The notes under the pieces were generated by a model. That model saw only the letters and a program-made list of their open reading frames with translations. It had not been told where the DNA came from and searched no databases. Of a stretch of 64,000 nt of DNA, positions 52,771 to 61,468 are shown in pieces. Where the stretch lies: positions 62,001 through 126,000 of the forward strand of contig JAGQSC010000021.1 of the NCBI GenBank assembly GCA_020439745.1. Direction: 5' to 3'. The translations under genes were made by a program, and so were the position numbers. This stretch comes from Acidobacteriota bacterium (GTDB lineage: Bacteria; Acidobacteriota; Holophagae; Acanthopleuribacterales; Acanthopleuribacteraceae). Positions within the stretch are counted from its first letter, which is position 1. Every line of letters begins with the position of its first letter.

Positions 52771-53232
52771 CTAGCTCGCGGTCTCCTGGGGCAATTGGTT
52801 TTGGAACGTCTGAACCGTTTCATGGAACCATTGTGCAAGGGGTGCCCAGGCATCAGGAGGGTCACACCACCAGGTTAGCGAGGCGGAGAGATAAGGGTTT
52901 TTCACATGAATTCCAAAAGTAACACCGTCCAATCCTATTCCTTCTCTAGGCAAAAAAGGAGGTAACGAAATCAGCGCCAGCTTTGATCTTATGCTTTGGC
53001 TTAAGTCTCCACTGATTCTCACCTCTGGGCCATAGGTATCCGGTTTTGGCAACGGGTTATCACTGTCTCGATGCCACAAAATCCGCCTCAGATAGGCGCG
53101 ATCTTCTGACTGGTAAACCAGCCATGATCTATATGGCTCAAATGCCGGGTAGGACCCTATACGGAATTCGGCGTGGGCGTGCTTCGGAGTAAGTAATCCC
53201 TGATAAATCAATGGATGTTCAAGAATTCGCAA
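52771..53232 (-). CDS. Hypothetical protein, 153 aa
   Basis: A soluble-looking protein beginning MRILEHPLIYQGLLTPKHAH. It is rich in Trp, Pro and Arg (WLVYQSEDRAYLRRILWHRDSD, WWCDPPDAWAPLAQWFHE) and has no signal peptide. I do not recognise a family. Its start overlaps the 3' end of the formyltransferase gene by 14 bp on the same strand, which favours cotranscription with that gene and phoH. Confidence 0.6.
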   Translation of the reverse strand: MRILEHPLIYQGLLTPKHAHAEFRIGSYPAFEPYRSWLVYQSEDRAYLRRILWHRDSDNPLPKPDTYGPEVRISGDLSQSIRSKLALISLPPFLPREGIGLDGVTFGIHVKNPYLSASLTWWCDPPDAWAPLAQWFHETVQTFQNQLPQETAS

Positions 53233-54220
53233 GGCGGCGCAGTTTGGTGATGGTTGTGGACATGAGGTCGAGGTACATGCCTTCTTGCAGTTCGTGGCGT
53301 TTCCCGCTGGGGTAGGCCAACAAACCCTGTAGGGACACCCAATGGTCGGCCATTTGGATGGTGGCCCAATTACGCCCTACGGCTTGCACGTGTCCGGTTT
53401 CATGTTCACTGGTTTGCACACGCCCTTTTAGTTGTAACTGCTCGAAACTGACCATGGCCCGGTCAGATGATGCCAGCATGGGGTGGTGGGAGAAACAGGC
53501 TCGACTACGACGTGCCATGGCTTTGGCATTGGCTGTGATGTCCAACACACGGTAGCGGTGGCGAAACGGGGTGCAATAGGTGGGTTCTCCCTTCTGGGGC
53601 GTCGCATTGGTGGCCAATGTCGCCAGTTCCACGGCAGTCAACACGGTGTCACGAACCAGCCGGCGGATGCGCATGTATAGCTGGTCATAGGTATCGGAAG
53701 GCATGATGGTGACGGGTCGCTGTAGGACGATGTCACCTCCGTCCAGTTCGTCGGACATCAGGTGGTAAGTCACACCCAGGCGCGTCATGCCCCTGTCAAT
53801 GGCGTGGAAAAGCGGATCTGCCCCGCGCATGTCCGGCAACAATGAAGGATGGATGTTCAGGCCTCCAAAACGAAAGAGGTCCAGTGTTTCAGCGGCGATG
53901 CGTTTCGGCCAACCCGCTACCAACAGGAGATCTGCTTGAAGACGAGCCAAATGCTGGGTCAGTGACCCATCTTCCAGCCGCGACTCAGTTCGCAAGATAA
54001 GACCGCGCTTTTGACAAATGCCTTGCAAATCCCGGTTCCGCAATCGCTCCGATTTCAAGCGCCAGTGGGAAGGCACCTGACGAAGGACATCTCCGTCAGG
54101 CACCAGAATGAGGGGGAGTCGATGATGACGCGTCAGTAGATTTGCGATCAACCCGTAGTGGCGCTCGCCCGTCGCAAAGACGATGTTAAGGGGTGCACCT
54201 GGTTGACGCGCATCTGCCAT
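53219..54220 (-). CDS. Formyltransferase-family protein (non-canonical Fmt-like)
   Basis: A 333-residue protein with a Formyl_trans_N core. The catalytic region reads GLNIHPSLLPDMRGADPLFHAI with the Asn/His pair, and LMSDELDGGDIVLQ carries the aspartate. The N-terminal PLNIVFATGERHYGLIANLL is Rossmann-like. It lacks the full Fmt C-terminal tRNA-binding signature and the SLLPRYRGAAP spelling of true Fmt, so a formyl- or related carbamoyl-type transfer to a sugar amine is as likely as Met-tRNA. The start shares one base with the phoH stop (TAATG). Confidence 0.7.
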   Translation of the reverse strand: MADARQPGAPLNIVFATGERHYGLIANLLTRHHRLPLILVPDGDVLRQVPSHWRLKSERLRNRDLQGICQKRGLILRTESRLEDGSLTQHLARLQADLLLVAGWPKRIAAETLDLFRFGGLNIHPSLLPDMRGADPLFHAIDRGMTRLGVTYHLMSDELDGGDIVLQRPVTIMPSDTYDQLYMRIRRLVRDTVLTAVELATLATNATPQKGEPTYCTPFRHRYRVLDITANAKAMARRSRACFSHHPMLASSDRAMVSFEQLQLKGRVQTSEHETGHVQAVGRNWATIQMADHWVSLQGLLAYPSGKRHELQEGMYLDLMSTTITKLRRLANS

Positions 54221-55524
54221 TACAACAGGTTACTTGCAAGCTCAGCCAGTTCAGAACGTTCACCTTTGGTCAGTGTCATATGGCCATAGATGCGTTGTCC
54301 CCTGAATCGATTGACCAAGTAGCTGATGCCATTAGTCGATGCGTCCAAGAACGGATTGTCAATCTGGTGCGGATCACCGGTAAGCACGATCTTAGTGCCG
54401 TGTCCGGCACGAGTAATCACACTCTTGATCTCATGAGGCGTGAGGTTTTGTGCCTCATCGATGATCAGGTACTGGTTGGGTATACTGCGACCGCGCATGT
54501 AGGTGAGGGGCTCGACCGACATCCAACCCTTATCAAACAGGTATTGGAAGGAAGGTTGGCCCTTACCATCCGAGGCGTTGCAACTCAGGATGTACTCGAG
54601 ATTGTCGAATATCGGCTGCATCCAAGGTTTGAGCTTTTCATCCACGTCTCCAGGAAGGTAACCGATGTCTTTACCCAGGGGGAGCACGGGTCGGGAAACC
54701 AACAGGCGATGATAATCACTTTCGTCAATGACTTGGTGTAATCCGGCGGCCAGCGCCATCAAGGTTTTGCCAGTTCCAGCCTTCCCGATTAACGTGATCA
54801 GCTTGATCACCGGATCCAGCAACAACTCCATGGCCAGGCGTTGTTCCAGGTTGAGCGGTTTGATGCCCCACACGTCGTGCATGGCTGAAATGGGTTGAAT
54901 CGAATCGCCGTTGGGTGACACGCGAGCCACAGATGTGTGGGCCGGGTTGTCATTGCTTTTCAGAACCAGAAACTCGTTGGCAAACAGATTTGGCTCGGGT
55001 AAATCAATGTAACCGCGTTCATGGAGCTCATCGATTTTCTGGCTAGTGACCAGCAATTCGTCTCGGCCTGTATAGAGCTCGTCAAATTCAACTTTGTCGT
55101 TGCGGTAGTCTTGAGCCGGAATACCTAAGGCATCTGCCTTGATGCGCAAGTTGCAGTCCTTGGTGACCAAAATACATTGGTTTTTGGTGCCGTTTACGCA
55201 TTTCACGGCACAGCCCAGGATGTAATTGTCCGCTGTTTTCGAGGGAACGTTTCCGATCTCAATGGGATCGGCGTGGATCAGTACTTTGAGTGTACCCCCA
55301 CCATCTAGTTCAACGCCCTTGTTCAGCGATCCTTTTTGTCGTTCGTTGTCCAAGAAACGAGAGCAAGTGCGTGCGTTGCGCCCTACTTCCGATTGATCTC
55401 GTTTGAATTTGTCGATCTCCTCAACCACCACCAAGGGGATGAGCACGTTGTTGTCCTGGAACTTGTACATGGCATAGGGGTCATGCAGGAGCACATTGGT
55501 ATCGAGCACAAAATTCTTTTTCAT
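54220..55524 (-). CDS. phoH: PIN-PhoH (PhoH2-type) ATPase
   Basis: A 434-residue protein. The N-terminal PIN nuclease domain has KNFVLDTNVLLHDP (D8), VVVEEIDKFK and TKDCNLRIKADALG. The C-terminal PhoH ATPase has Walker A IGKAGTGKTLMALAAG (about 247-254), PVLPLGKDIGYLPGD, and Walker B YLIIDEAQNLTPHEIK followed by GTKIVLTGDPHQID. PhoH2 proteins are reported to be RNA helicase-RNases. The start MKKNFVLDTN at 55524 has GGAG 6 nt upstream; the upstream TTG is excluded. It heads a likely operon with the formyltransferase and an unknown gene, divergent from hemW. Confidence 0.92.
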   Translation of the reverse strand: MKKNFVLDTNVLLHDPYAMYKFQDNNVLIPLVVVEEIDKFKRDQSEVGRNARTCSRFLDNERQKGSLNKGVELDGGGTLKVLIHADPIEIGNVPSKTADNYILGCAVKCVNGTKNQCILVTKDCNLRIKADALGIPAQDYRNDKVEFDELYTGRDELLVTSQKIDELHERGYIDLPEPNLFANEFLVLKSNDNPAHTSVARVSPNGDSIQPISAMHDVWGIKPLNLEQRLAMELLLDPVIKLITLIGKAGTGKTLMALAAGLHQVIDESDYHRLLVSRPVLPLGKDIGYLPGDVDEKLKPWMQPIFDNLEYILSCNASDGKGQPSFQYLFDKGWMSVEPLTYMRGRSIPNQYLIIDEAQNLTPHEIKSVITRAGHGTKIVLTGDPHQIDNPFLDASTNGISYLVNRFRGQRIYGHMTLTKGERSELAELASNLL

Positions 55525-55661
55525 GAATCGCTCCAATAGATGATATGGATGGATGACCGGATGGGGACGTGATGTTTGGGCAAATGATTGAACTGGTTAT
55601 TTGACAAAAGGGGCAAATGCGTCCCGTCCCAATCGCTCAGTTGGTTTCGCGGTAGTATAGC

Positions 55662-56789
55662 ATGGTGAAAGCCCAAGACTCGATTGCCATCTACATCCAT
55701 GTACCTTTTTGCGGGCAGCGATGTCATTACTGTCACTTCGACATCAAGGTACTCCATCCAAGCTCCCCACGTTCGGACTGGACGGAGCGGTATGTAAATG
55801 CCTTGGAACACGAGCTTGACAGCAATGCGGCAGTCACATCCCAAACCGTACACTCGGTTTTTTTTGGCGGTGGTACACCTTCTCGTTTGTCCCTGAAAGA
55901 CCTGGAACGCATTCTTTCGAGAATTCATACGCAATTCACACTCGCATCGGATGTGGAAGTGACACTGGAGGCCAATCCCGAGGATGTCACTGAGGACTGG
56001 GCACGAGCCCTTTTGACCATGGGTATTAGTCGTGTGTCACTGGGCATTCAAACCTTTGATGACAGGTCTCTCACAGCGATTCGCAGACCGCACGACAGTC
56101 ATCGTGCGCTACTAGCGTTGAAAGCATTACCTGAATTCCTCCGTGGAAGGTCCATTGATCTGATGTTGGGGTTGCCGCACCAGACCCGCGACGGCGTGGA
56201 GCGTGACCTGAAGAGGGTGGCGGAATTTGGGCTGGAACACGTGTCGGTCTATATGTTGGAGCGCGATCTGCCCACGCCACTGGACAAATGTGCCTACCAT
56301 CGTTTCACGGACGACGACTTGGCTGAGTGGTACCTGCTCGTTGCAGACCGATTAGAACACATGGGGTTTGTCCACTATGAGATCTCTAATTTCGCCCGTC
56401 CTGGTTTCATGTCGCGTCATAATCTGACCTATTGGCGAGGCGAGAACTATTTGGGATTGGGACCCGCCGCCCATGGAAGAGTGGGGCTTGATTATCGGGC
56501 CAATCATGCACAGTTAACCCCCTGGCGAGACGCCGTCAATGCCTCTGGGTTTGGCACCGCTGAACATACTGTTTGGACGCCTGTTCAGGCGCGACAAGAG
56601 GCCACAGCCATGGCGCTCCGTTTGGCAGAAGGGGTGAGTCAGGCGAGTTTAACGCCCGCGCAAGTGGGCCTGTTTCAACAGTGGGTTGATACGGGACATG
56701 CCGCCCAGGTGGGTGAGCATTGGCGACTCACCCGACAAGGTTGGCTGATTTCGAATCTTCTGATCAGCGAATTGGAGACTATGCTTTGA
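55662..56789 (+). CDS. hemW: Radical SAM heme chaperone HemW
   Basis: A 375-residue radical SAM protein. The cluster cysteines are C17, C21 and C24 in YIHVPFCGQRCHYCHFD, in the HemW spacing, with FFGGGTPSRL, EANPEDVT, RVSLGIQTFDDRSL and HYEISNFARPGFMSRHNLTYW. The last block and the missing extra cysteine set separate it from coproporphyrinogen oxidase HemN. It inserts heme into respiratory proteins. The start ATG is close behind a -10-like TAGTAT and lacks a clear SD, so the true start might be slightly downstream. It overlaps the convergent DUF3592 gene by 11 bp. Confidence 0.92.
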   Translation: MVKAQDSIAIYIHVPFCGQRCHYCHFDIKVLHPSSPRSDWTERYVNALEHELDSNAAVTSQTVHSVFFGGGTPSRLSLKDLERILSRIHTQFTLASDVEVTLEANPEDVTEDWARALLTMGISRVSLGIQTFDDRSLTAIRRPHDSHRALLALKALPEFLRGRSIDLMLGLPHQTRDGVERDLKRVAEFGLEHVSVYMLERDLPTPLDKCAYHRFTDDDLAEWYLLVADRLEHMGFVHYEISNFARPGFMSRHNLTYWRGENYLGLGPAAHGRVGLDYRANHAQLTPWRDAVNASGFGTAEHTVWTPVQARQEATAMALRLAEGVSQASLTPAQVGLFQQWVDTGHAAQVGEHWRLTRQGWLISNLLISELETML

Positions 56790-57936
56790 TGTCGAACTCA
56801 GCCCGGAAATCGAGACCCGGGATATCGGCGGTCGCCAATAATGTCCAGCGATTGTGGTCTGATTGGGGGACAGGTAACTGAAACAGTAGGTATACTGAGT
56901 CGCCCCTTTGAGGGTGCACGTGTATCTCGATTTGGCTATCCGCATTCCCGCCAGATTTGTGGGGCTTCAACGTGATGTCAAAGCCATTGTCGAATTTGAG
57001 AGCCGCGTTGTTGGTTAGGGTACATTCCCAGGTCGTGCCTGAAGCTGGGGGTTCTTTGAGTGAGAGTGTGGAAATGCCAAATCGGCGCCAGTGCACGATG
57101 TCCAACACAGCTCCCACAGCCATCAATGCGCCGATCACAGGCAGTAATAGCAACAGTGAGGAAACCAAATCCATCTCACCCAGCCGTGGCCAGATGATCA
57201 AGGTTACCGGCAGGCTGATCAGGTTCCAAAACACCGCCATAACCACGCGCAGAATGACTTTCTTTGAGCCATGCGTGGTGTAAACCTGTGGGTGGTGTTT
57301 GGGATTGGGACTGAAGGCGTTGATGAATTTGACCGGTTTTCGCGTCGGGTCTCGCCTCGCCACCTGTTCAGCCTTGGCTGGATTCGGGTCCCTTTTGGCG
57401 CCAGCCAGTGACGAAGCGGCCGCAAAAATGCTGCTTGCTTTGATTTGTTTAACCAGTTGGAAGCCAAAAAAACCAATCAATCCATAACCAACACCGCCAA
57501 AGGTGATCACAAAGACGAGAAAAAAGAGGATCATACCCCAGCGCAACTCAAGATCCAGGTACGCTTCTGAGGGATTCTTGGGATTGACGTAACAAGGTAC
57601 CTGCTCGCCCCGGTCATAGGCCGATTTCAGTCGGTCATATACCCGTTGATGGTAATCACCGATGTTGTCGGAACCACTGGACAGTCCTACTTGGTCGGAC
57701 GTGTACGATGTCCCCTCATACTGGTACACATATGAGGCTGTCACGGAATAGGTAGTGGAATCGGATCCAGAATGAACCTCCAAATTGACAGCCTCCAAAG
57801 TGGCCTGTCTCTCGGGCCAAGAATGGGCTGAACGCCAGTCTGCGAGGGTGACAATGGTCAACCACAGCATGAATGTGCCGACCGCGGCGAAGGGCATACC
57901 GAATAACATAAGGCATCCTGGCTGGCCTTTTTTCAT
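56779..57936 (-). CDS. DUF3592 membrane protein
   Basis: A 385-residue membrane protein. The N-terminal helix (about 8-32) and a DUF3592 region with SVTASYVYQYEGTSYTSDQ and EQVPCYVNPKNPSEAYLD are standard for the family. A second helix pair (about 133-160) follows, then a linker, two more helices (about 228-280) and a C-terminal beta-rich part with STLSLKEPPASGTTWECTLT. Members of the family have no known role. AAGGAG-like sequence precedes the ATG weakly. Confidence 0.75.
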   Translation of the reverse strand: MKKGQPGCLMLFGMPFAAVGTFMLWLTIVTLADWRSAHSWPERQATLEAVNLEVHSGSDSTTYSVTASYVYQYEGTSYTSDQVGLSSGSDNIGDYHQRVYDRLKSAYDRGEQVPCYVNPKNPSEAYLDLELRWGMILFFLVFVITFGGVGYGLIGFFGFQLVKQIKASSIFAAASSLAGAKRDPNPAKAEQVARRDPTRKPVKFINAFSPNPKHHPQVYTTHGSKKVILRVVMAVFWNLISLPVTLIIWPRLGEMDLVSSLLLLLPVIGALMAVGAVLDIVHWRRFGISTLSLKEPPASGTTWECTLTNNAALKFDNGFDITLKPHKSGGNADSQIEIHVHPQRGDSVYLLFQLPVPQSDHNRWTLLATADIPGLDFRAEFDIKA

Positions 57937-58001
57937 GGAGTCCCCACTTATGATGAAATAGGTGACCTAGTCTAACCGATTCCAATCACGTGCATCAAAA
58001 G

Positions 58002-58889
58002 CTACTGAGCTGACCAGTAGCGCACTTTTCGCGTGAACCAAGTTTTGTTGGTACCAAATCGAGTCAGGATCACAATTCCGGTGCCCAAGACTAGGATCGC
58101 AGCCTGGAGTGCGGTTCCTATCCAGGGAATCAAACTGATCAGAGCAACCACCAAAACTGCCACAAACACAGCCGAAACTGTCGATAGATGGCCTCCGGTC
58201 CGCTTTTCGATCACACGACCCGCCCACACGTACACCACCACTTGTCCGAAGATGGCGCAAATGGTTAAGACACACCCGATCAAGATAAACAGCGGTACGC
58301 CAATAGCGACCACCATTAATAAGAAGCTAATGAACAAAGTGGCAGTAAACATGCCCAATGCAATCACGCCCATCAGTGTCGTGCGTGTCACATCGTGTTC
58401 CAAATCGAAACTAGCTTGTCTCACCTGTGTCGGAAACAAGTAAAACAGGGCAATGACCAGAATAAAGACCAGCAATGTACGTGCAAAGAATAAGGCGGTT
58501 AGCGCCTTGCCTGCCAATTTGGGCAAGGCCATCTGTGAGCTTGACGCACTCAACAAGCGAATGGACTCACCTTGGATTTGCGCGCCATCTTCCTGGATCA
58601 CGCGTCCGCCCACACAGACCAGGTTACCGGTCACCGATGCAGATGAGGTGAGCGTAATGGTGCCCCGCAAGACGCTTACGTTTCCATTTACCAGCCCCGA
58701 AATCCGGACATCTGCAAAGGCGGCCCCTACATCGGAATCTACCGAACCGGCGATATCCACATTTCGACCAAAACTAAAGATTTGGCTCGTAAAGGATTTG
58801 TCGGCTTCCACGACGATGGGAAGTTCACCGGTTTGGGCCATTGTGAAGCTGCACGCCCAGAGCAAAATCCACGTAAATCGCATAGTCAT
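58002..58889 (-). CDS. Bactofilin-like (polymer-forming) membrane protein
   Basis: A 295-residue protein. A signal peptide (WILLWACSFTMAQTGE) precedes a beta-helix of bactofilin type (about 40-115): NVDIAGSVDSDVGAAFADVR, ISGLVNGNVSVLRGTITL and SASVTGNLVCVGG repeat the G.v.g.v pattern. Four or five membrane helices make up the rest. The order beta-helix then helices matches polymer-forming cytoskeletal proteins with membrane domains. It overlaps the preceding putative anti-sigma gene (ATGA), tying it to the sigma factor's operon. Confidence 0.75.
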   Translation of the reverse strand: MTMRFTWILLWACSFTMAQTGELPIVVEADKSFTSQIFSFGRNVDIAGSVDSDVGAAFADVRISGLVNGNVSVLRGTITLTSSASVTGNLVCVGGRVIQEDGAQIQGESIRLLSASSSQMALPKLAGKALTALFFARTLLVFILVIALFYLFPTQVRQASFDLEHDVTRTTLMGVIALGMFTATLFISFLLMVVAIGVPLFILIGCVLTICAIFGQVVVYVWAGRVIEKRTGGHLSTVSAVFVAVLVVALISLIPWIGTALQAAILVLGTGIVILTRFGTNKTWFTRKVRYWSAQ

Positions 58890-59383
58890 CGGTCCATAAT
58901 GTGCAAGGATGAGATCCAGCGTTTGATCCCATATGCAAGGATAAATGTACCCAAGAGGATACCGATTAGGTAGGGTAGGTTTCCAGGTTCAACGGCCACT
59001 GAGACCAGACCCGTCACCAATTGCCAACTGGCCGCCAGAATACCTGTGATTTGGCTGAACGATGAATTGGTGTCTGCCATCAAGATTTGAAGTTTTTGAT
59101 GAAAGGCTTCGCTGGCATCAGTGAGGCCCATGGCATCTCGTGTTTCCAAAACGTCCCATACGAAAAAGCCGATGCTCAATACCAACAGTCCGATCGCGTA
59201 GCTTATGGCCAGGCGCAGTTTGATATTTGCTCGGGCGTGATGAACGTGCACTTTAGCCATTACAGACGGCAGGAATTCGGAGGAGACCTGTACGGCAGGC
59301 ATGCGTTTGAAGGCATCCGCGAAGAAATCATCGTCCTTGTCCCAATGCTCAGGAGGCTCGGGCAGGTTCTTTTCTTCAACCAC
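58886..59383 (-). CDS. Putative anti-sigma factor, membrane protein
   Basis: A 165-residue protein. A charged N-terminal cytosolic segment (KNLPEPPEHWDKDDDFFADAF) precedes one membrane helix (about 60-80, LAISYAIGLLVLSIGFFVW), a central amphipathic part and a second helix pair near the C-terminus (LPYLIGILLGTFILAYGI). No zinc-binding HxxxCxxC motif is visible, so the anti-sigma call rests on position: it overlaps the ECF sigma gene by 8 bp and continues into the bactofilin-like gene. Confidence 0.55.
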   Translation of the reverse strand: MVEEKNLPEPPEHWDKDDDFFADAFKRMPAVQVSSEFLPSVMAKVHVHHARANIKLRLAISYAIGLLVLSIGFFVWDVLETRDAMGLTDASEAFHQKLQILMADTNSSFSQITGILAASWQLVTGLVSVAVEPGNLPYLIGILLGTFILAYGIKRWISSLHIMDR

Positions 59384-59990
59384 GGCTTACCTCCTTACGT
59401 ACATCGTCGGCCAGGGCTACTTTCAACATCTCTCGTCCACGGAAAATACGGTTTTTCACCGTGCCCAAGGGCAAATCCACCGCGGTGGCAATTTCTTCAT
59501 AACTGAGTTCGTTTAGGTGTCTTAGGATAATGAGTTGTCGGTAAATATAAGGCAATTGATTGATGGCATCTTCAATGCGTTCGCCCAGCTGACTGGTCTC
59601 AAGCGACCGCAAGGGGCTCAAATCATCCGCAGCGATTTGTTGGCCGATTGTGGGCGCGTCATCGCTGGCAGAGGATTCCAGTGAAAAGGCATCTATTCGC
59701 TTCTTCCTTAGAAAATCGATGGTGGCATTGGATGCAATACGATGAACCCAAGTGGTGAATTTGTATTCCGGATTGTATTTTTCCAATGACGTGTAGACCT
59801 TCAAGAACACGTCCTGACAGAGCTCCATCGCTTCTTCGTAATTGTTGATCATACGAAAGATGTAGTTGACCAGTTTCTTGTTGTATCGAGCCACGATGAG
59901 CTCGAACATCTCCACCTGACCTTGCTTGATCTGCTCGATCAATTCCTCATCGGTCAGACCGGAGTTCGGTCTGTGGGCGCGTGCATTCAT
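59376..59990 (-). CDS. ECF-type RNA polymerase sigma factor
   Basis: A 204-residue RpoE-like sigma factor. Region 2 reads ELIVARYNKKLVNYIFRMIN, with EEAMELCQDVFLKVYTSL and FTTWVHRIASNATIDFLRKK. Region 4 reads AINQLPYIYRQLIILRHLNE, then LSYEEIATAVDLPLGTVKNR. The linker is a little long. The start MNARAHRPNSG at 59990 lies 8 bp after the gcvPB stop; an upstream in-frame ATG at 60026 overlaps gcvPB and is possible. It is transcribed with the glycine cleavage genes and a putative anti-sigma factor. Confidence 0.9.
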   Translation of the reverse strand: MNARAHRPNSGLTDEELIEQIKQGQVEMFELIVARYNKKLVNYIFRMINNYEEAMELCQDVFLKVYTSLEKYNPEYKFTTWVHRIASNATIDFLRKKRIDAFSLESSASDDAPTIGQQIAADDLSPLRSLETSQLGERIEDAINQLPYIYRQLIILRHLNELSYEEIATAVDLPLGTVKNRIFRGREMLKVALADDVRKEVSRG

Positions 59991-59998
59991 GGGTGGGA

Positions 59999-61468
59999 TC
60001 AGGATTCCTTCTGCTCGGGGAGCCAACGGAGAACCGGATAGCGGGCAGCCGTAGTTTCGTCTGCACGCTGGATTTGGGTGGTGAGCGGACCGTTGCGGAC
60101 CGACTCCGGATCAGATGCTGACCTTTCGGCGATGTCGATAAGGGCGCGTGCGAATCGGTTGAGTTCACCGCGACTTTCGGTTTCGGTGGGTTCGACCATC
60201 AAAGCGCCGTGCACGACAAGCGGAAAATAGACGGTAGGTGGATGAAACCCGTAGTCCAAAAGGCTCTTGGCAATATCCATGGTGCTGACGCCGTGTATCT
60301 GCTGACGCTTGTCGTTGAAAACGGTCTCGTGAAGCGTAGGGGCCTTAAAGGGGATTTCGTAATGAGGCTCCAACATCTTACGCAGGTAATTGTTGTTCAG
60401 GACCGCATGTTCTGTGTGGCGGACCAGTCCTTCGCGACCCAATGTCAGGATCCAAGTAAGAGCGCGCACGAGTACCCCGAATTGACCATACCACCCATGG
60501 ACCTTACCCATTGAGTCAGGGCAGTCATGCTGCCAGGTGTAACTACCGTCTTCCAATTGGGTCACCCAAGGCTTGGGCAGGAATGGGGCCAGTTCGGCCG
60601 TGCAACAAATTGGACCAGCTCCAGGTCCACCACCTCCATGAGGGGTGGAAAAGGTCTTGTGGAGATTCAGGTGAAGCACATCGACACCCATATCGCCTGG
60701 TTTGGTTTTGCCAACCAACGCGTTCATGTTGGCGCCGTCCATATATAGGTAGGCGCCTTTGGCGTGTAACATGTCCGCGATCTCGCGAATATGCGTTTCG
60801 AAGATTCCCAACGTATTGGGGTTGGTGATCATCATTCCAGCGGTTTGGTCGTCGATCATCTGGGCTAACTTAGCCACGTCCACGCAGCCCCGTTCGTCCG
60901 AAGGCACTTCTTTCACATCAAAGCCGCAAAGCGACGCCGTGGCAGGATTGGTTCCGTGTGCAGAGTCGGGGACGATGACAGTCGTTCGCTTCTCGCCCTT
61001 GTGGTCCAACAGGGCTTTGATCAACAAGATCCCAGTAAATTCACCATGAGCACCCGCAGCAGGTTGTGTCGAGCAGTGCGGTAGTCCCGTGATATCGCTC
61101 AAGTAAGTCTGCAATTCGTGGATCAATGCCAGACACCCTTGAATATGACGAGGGCGGGCTAGAGGATGGGCGCCAGCTAGACCAGGTAGTGCAGCCATGG
61201 CTTCGTTGATGCGAGGATTGTGTTTCATCGTGCAAGAACCCAAGGGGTACATGCCTTGATCAATGCCGAAATTCCATTGACTGAGTCGCGTGAAGTGACG
61301 AACCACCTCCACTTCGGAAACCTCAGGGAACACGTCGAGCTCATCGCGAACCATTTCCGGTAAACTTTCGGTCAGATCTATTTCTGGGACATCGAGTTCC
61401 GGCAATGGGCAGCCAATCTTGCCGGGCCTTGAGCGCTCAAATATTAAGAACTCGCGAAATGGCTTCAA
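59999..61468 (-). CDS. gcvPB: Glycine dehydrogenase (decarboxylating) subunit 2
   Basis: A 489-residue P-protein beta-type subunit. PLP lysine K271 lies in HLNLHKTFSTPHGGGGPG. Other marks: YPLGSCTMKHNPRINE, QPAAGAHGEFTG, PDSAHGTNPATASL, MITNPNTLGIFE, YLYMDGANMNALVGK and the closing FHPPTVYFPLVVHGALMVEP. The start is a TTG at 61468, giving TTGA with the gcvPA stop; GGAGG lies 7 nt upstream. A longer frame from 61492 places its SD inside the coding sequence, so it is rejected. With GcvPA it forms the decarboxylase. Confidence 0.94.
   Translation of the reverse strand: MKPFREFLIFERSRPGKIGCPLPELDVPEIDLTESLPEMVRDELDVFPEVSEVEVVRHFTRLSQWNFGIDQGMYPLGSCTMKHNPRINEAMAALPGLAGAHPLARPRHIQGCLALIHELQTYLSDITGLPHCSTQPAAGAHGEFTGILLIKALLDHKGEKRTTVIVPDSAHGTNPATASLCGFDVKEVPSDERGCVDVAKLAQMIDDQTAGMMITNPNTLGIFETHIREIADMLHAKGAYLYMDGANMNALVGKTKPGDMGVDVLHLNLHKTFSTPHGGGGPGAGPICCTAELAPFLPKPWVTQLEDGSYTWQHDCPDSMGKVHGWYGQFGVLVRALTWILTLGREGLVRHTEHAVLNNNYLRKMLEPHYEIPFKAPTLHETVFNDKRQQIHGVSTMDIAKSLLDYGFHPPTVYFPLVVHGALMVEPTETESRGELNRFARALIDIAERSASDPESVRNGPLTTQIQRADETTAARYPVLRWLPEQKES

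Noticed and set aside
55653-55661. TAGTAT as hemW -10 with leaderless translation
   Set aside because: No -35 at a proper distance, and the start it predicts falls after the ATG. The evidence does not support a call.
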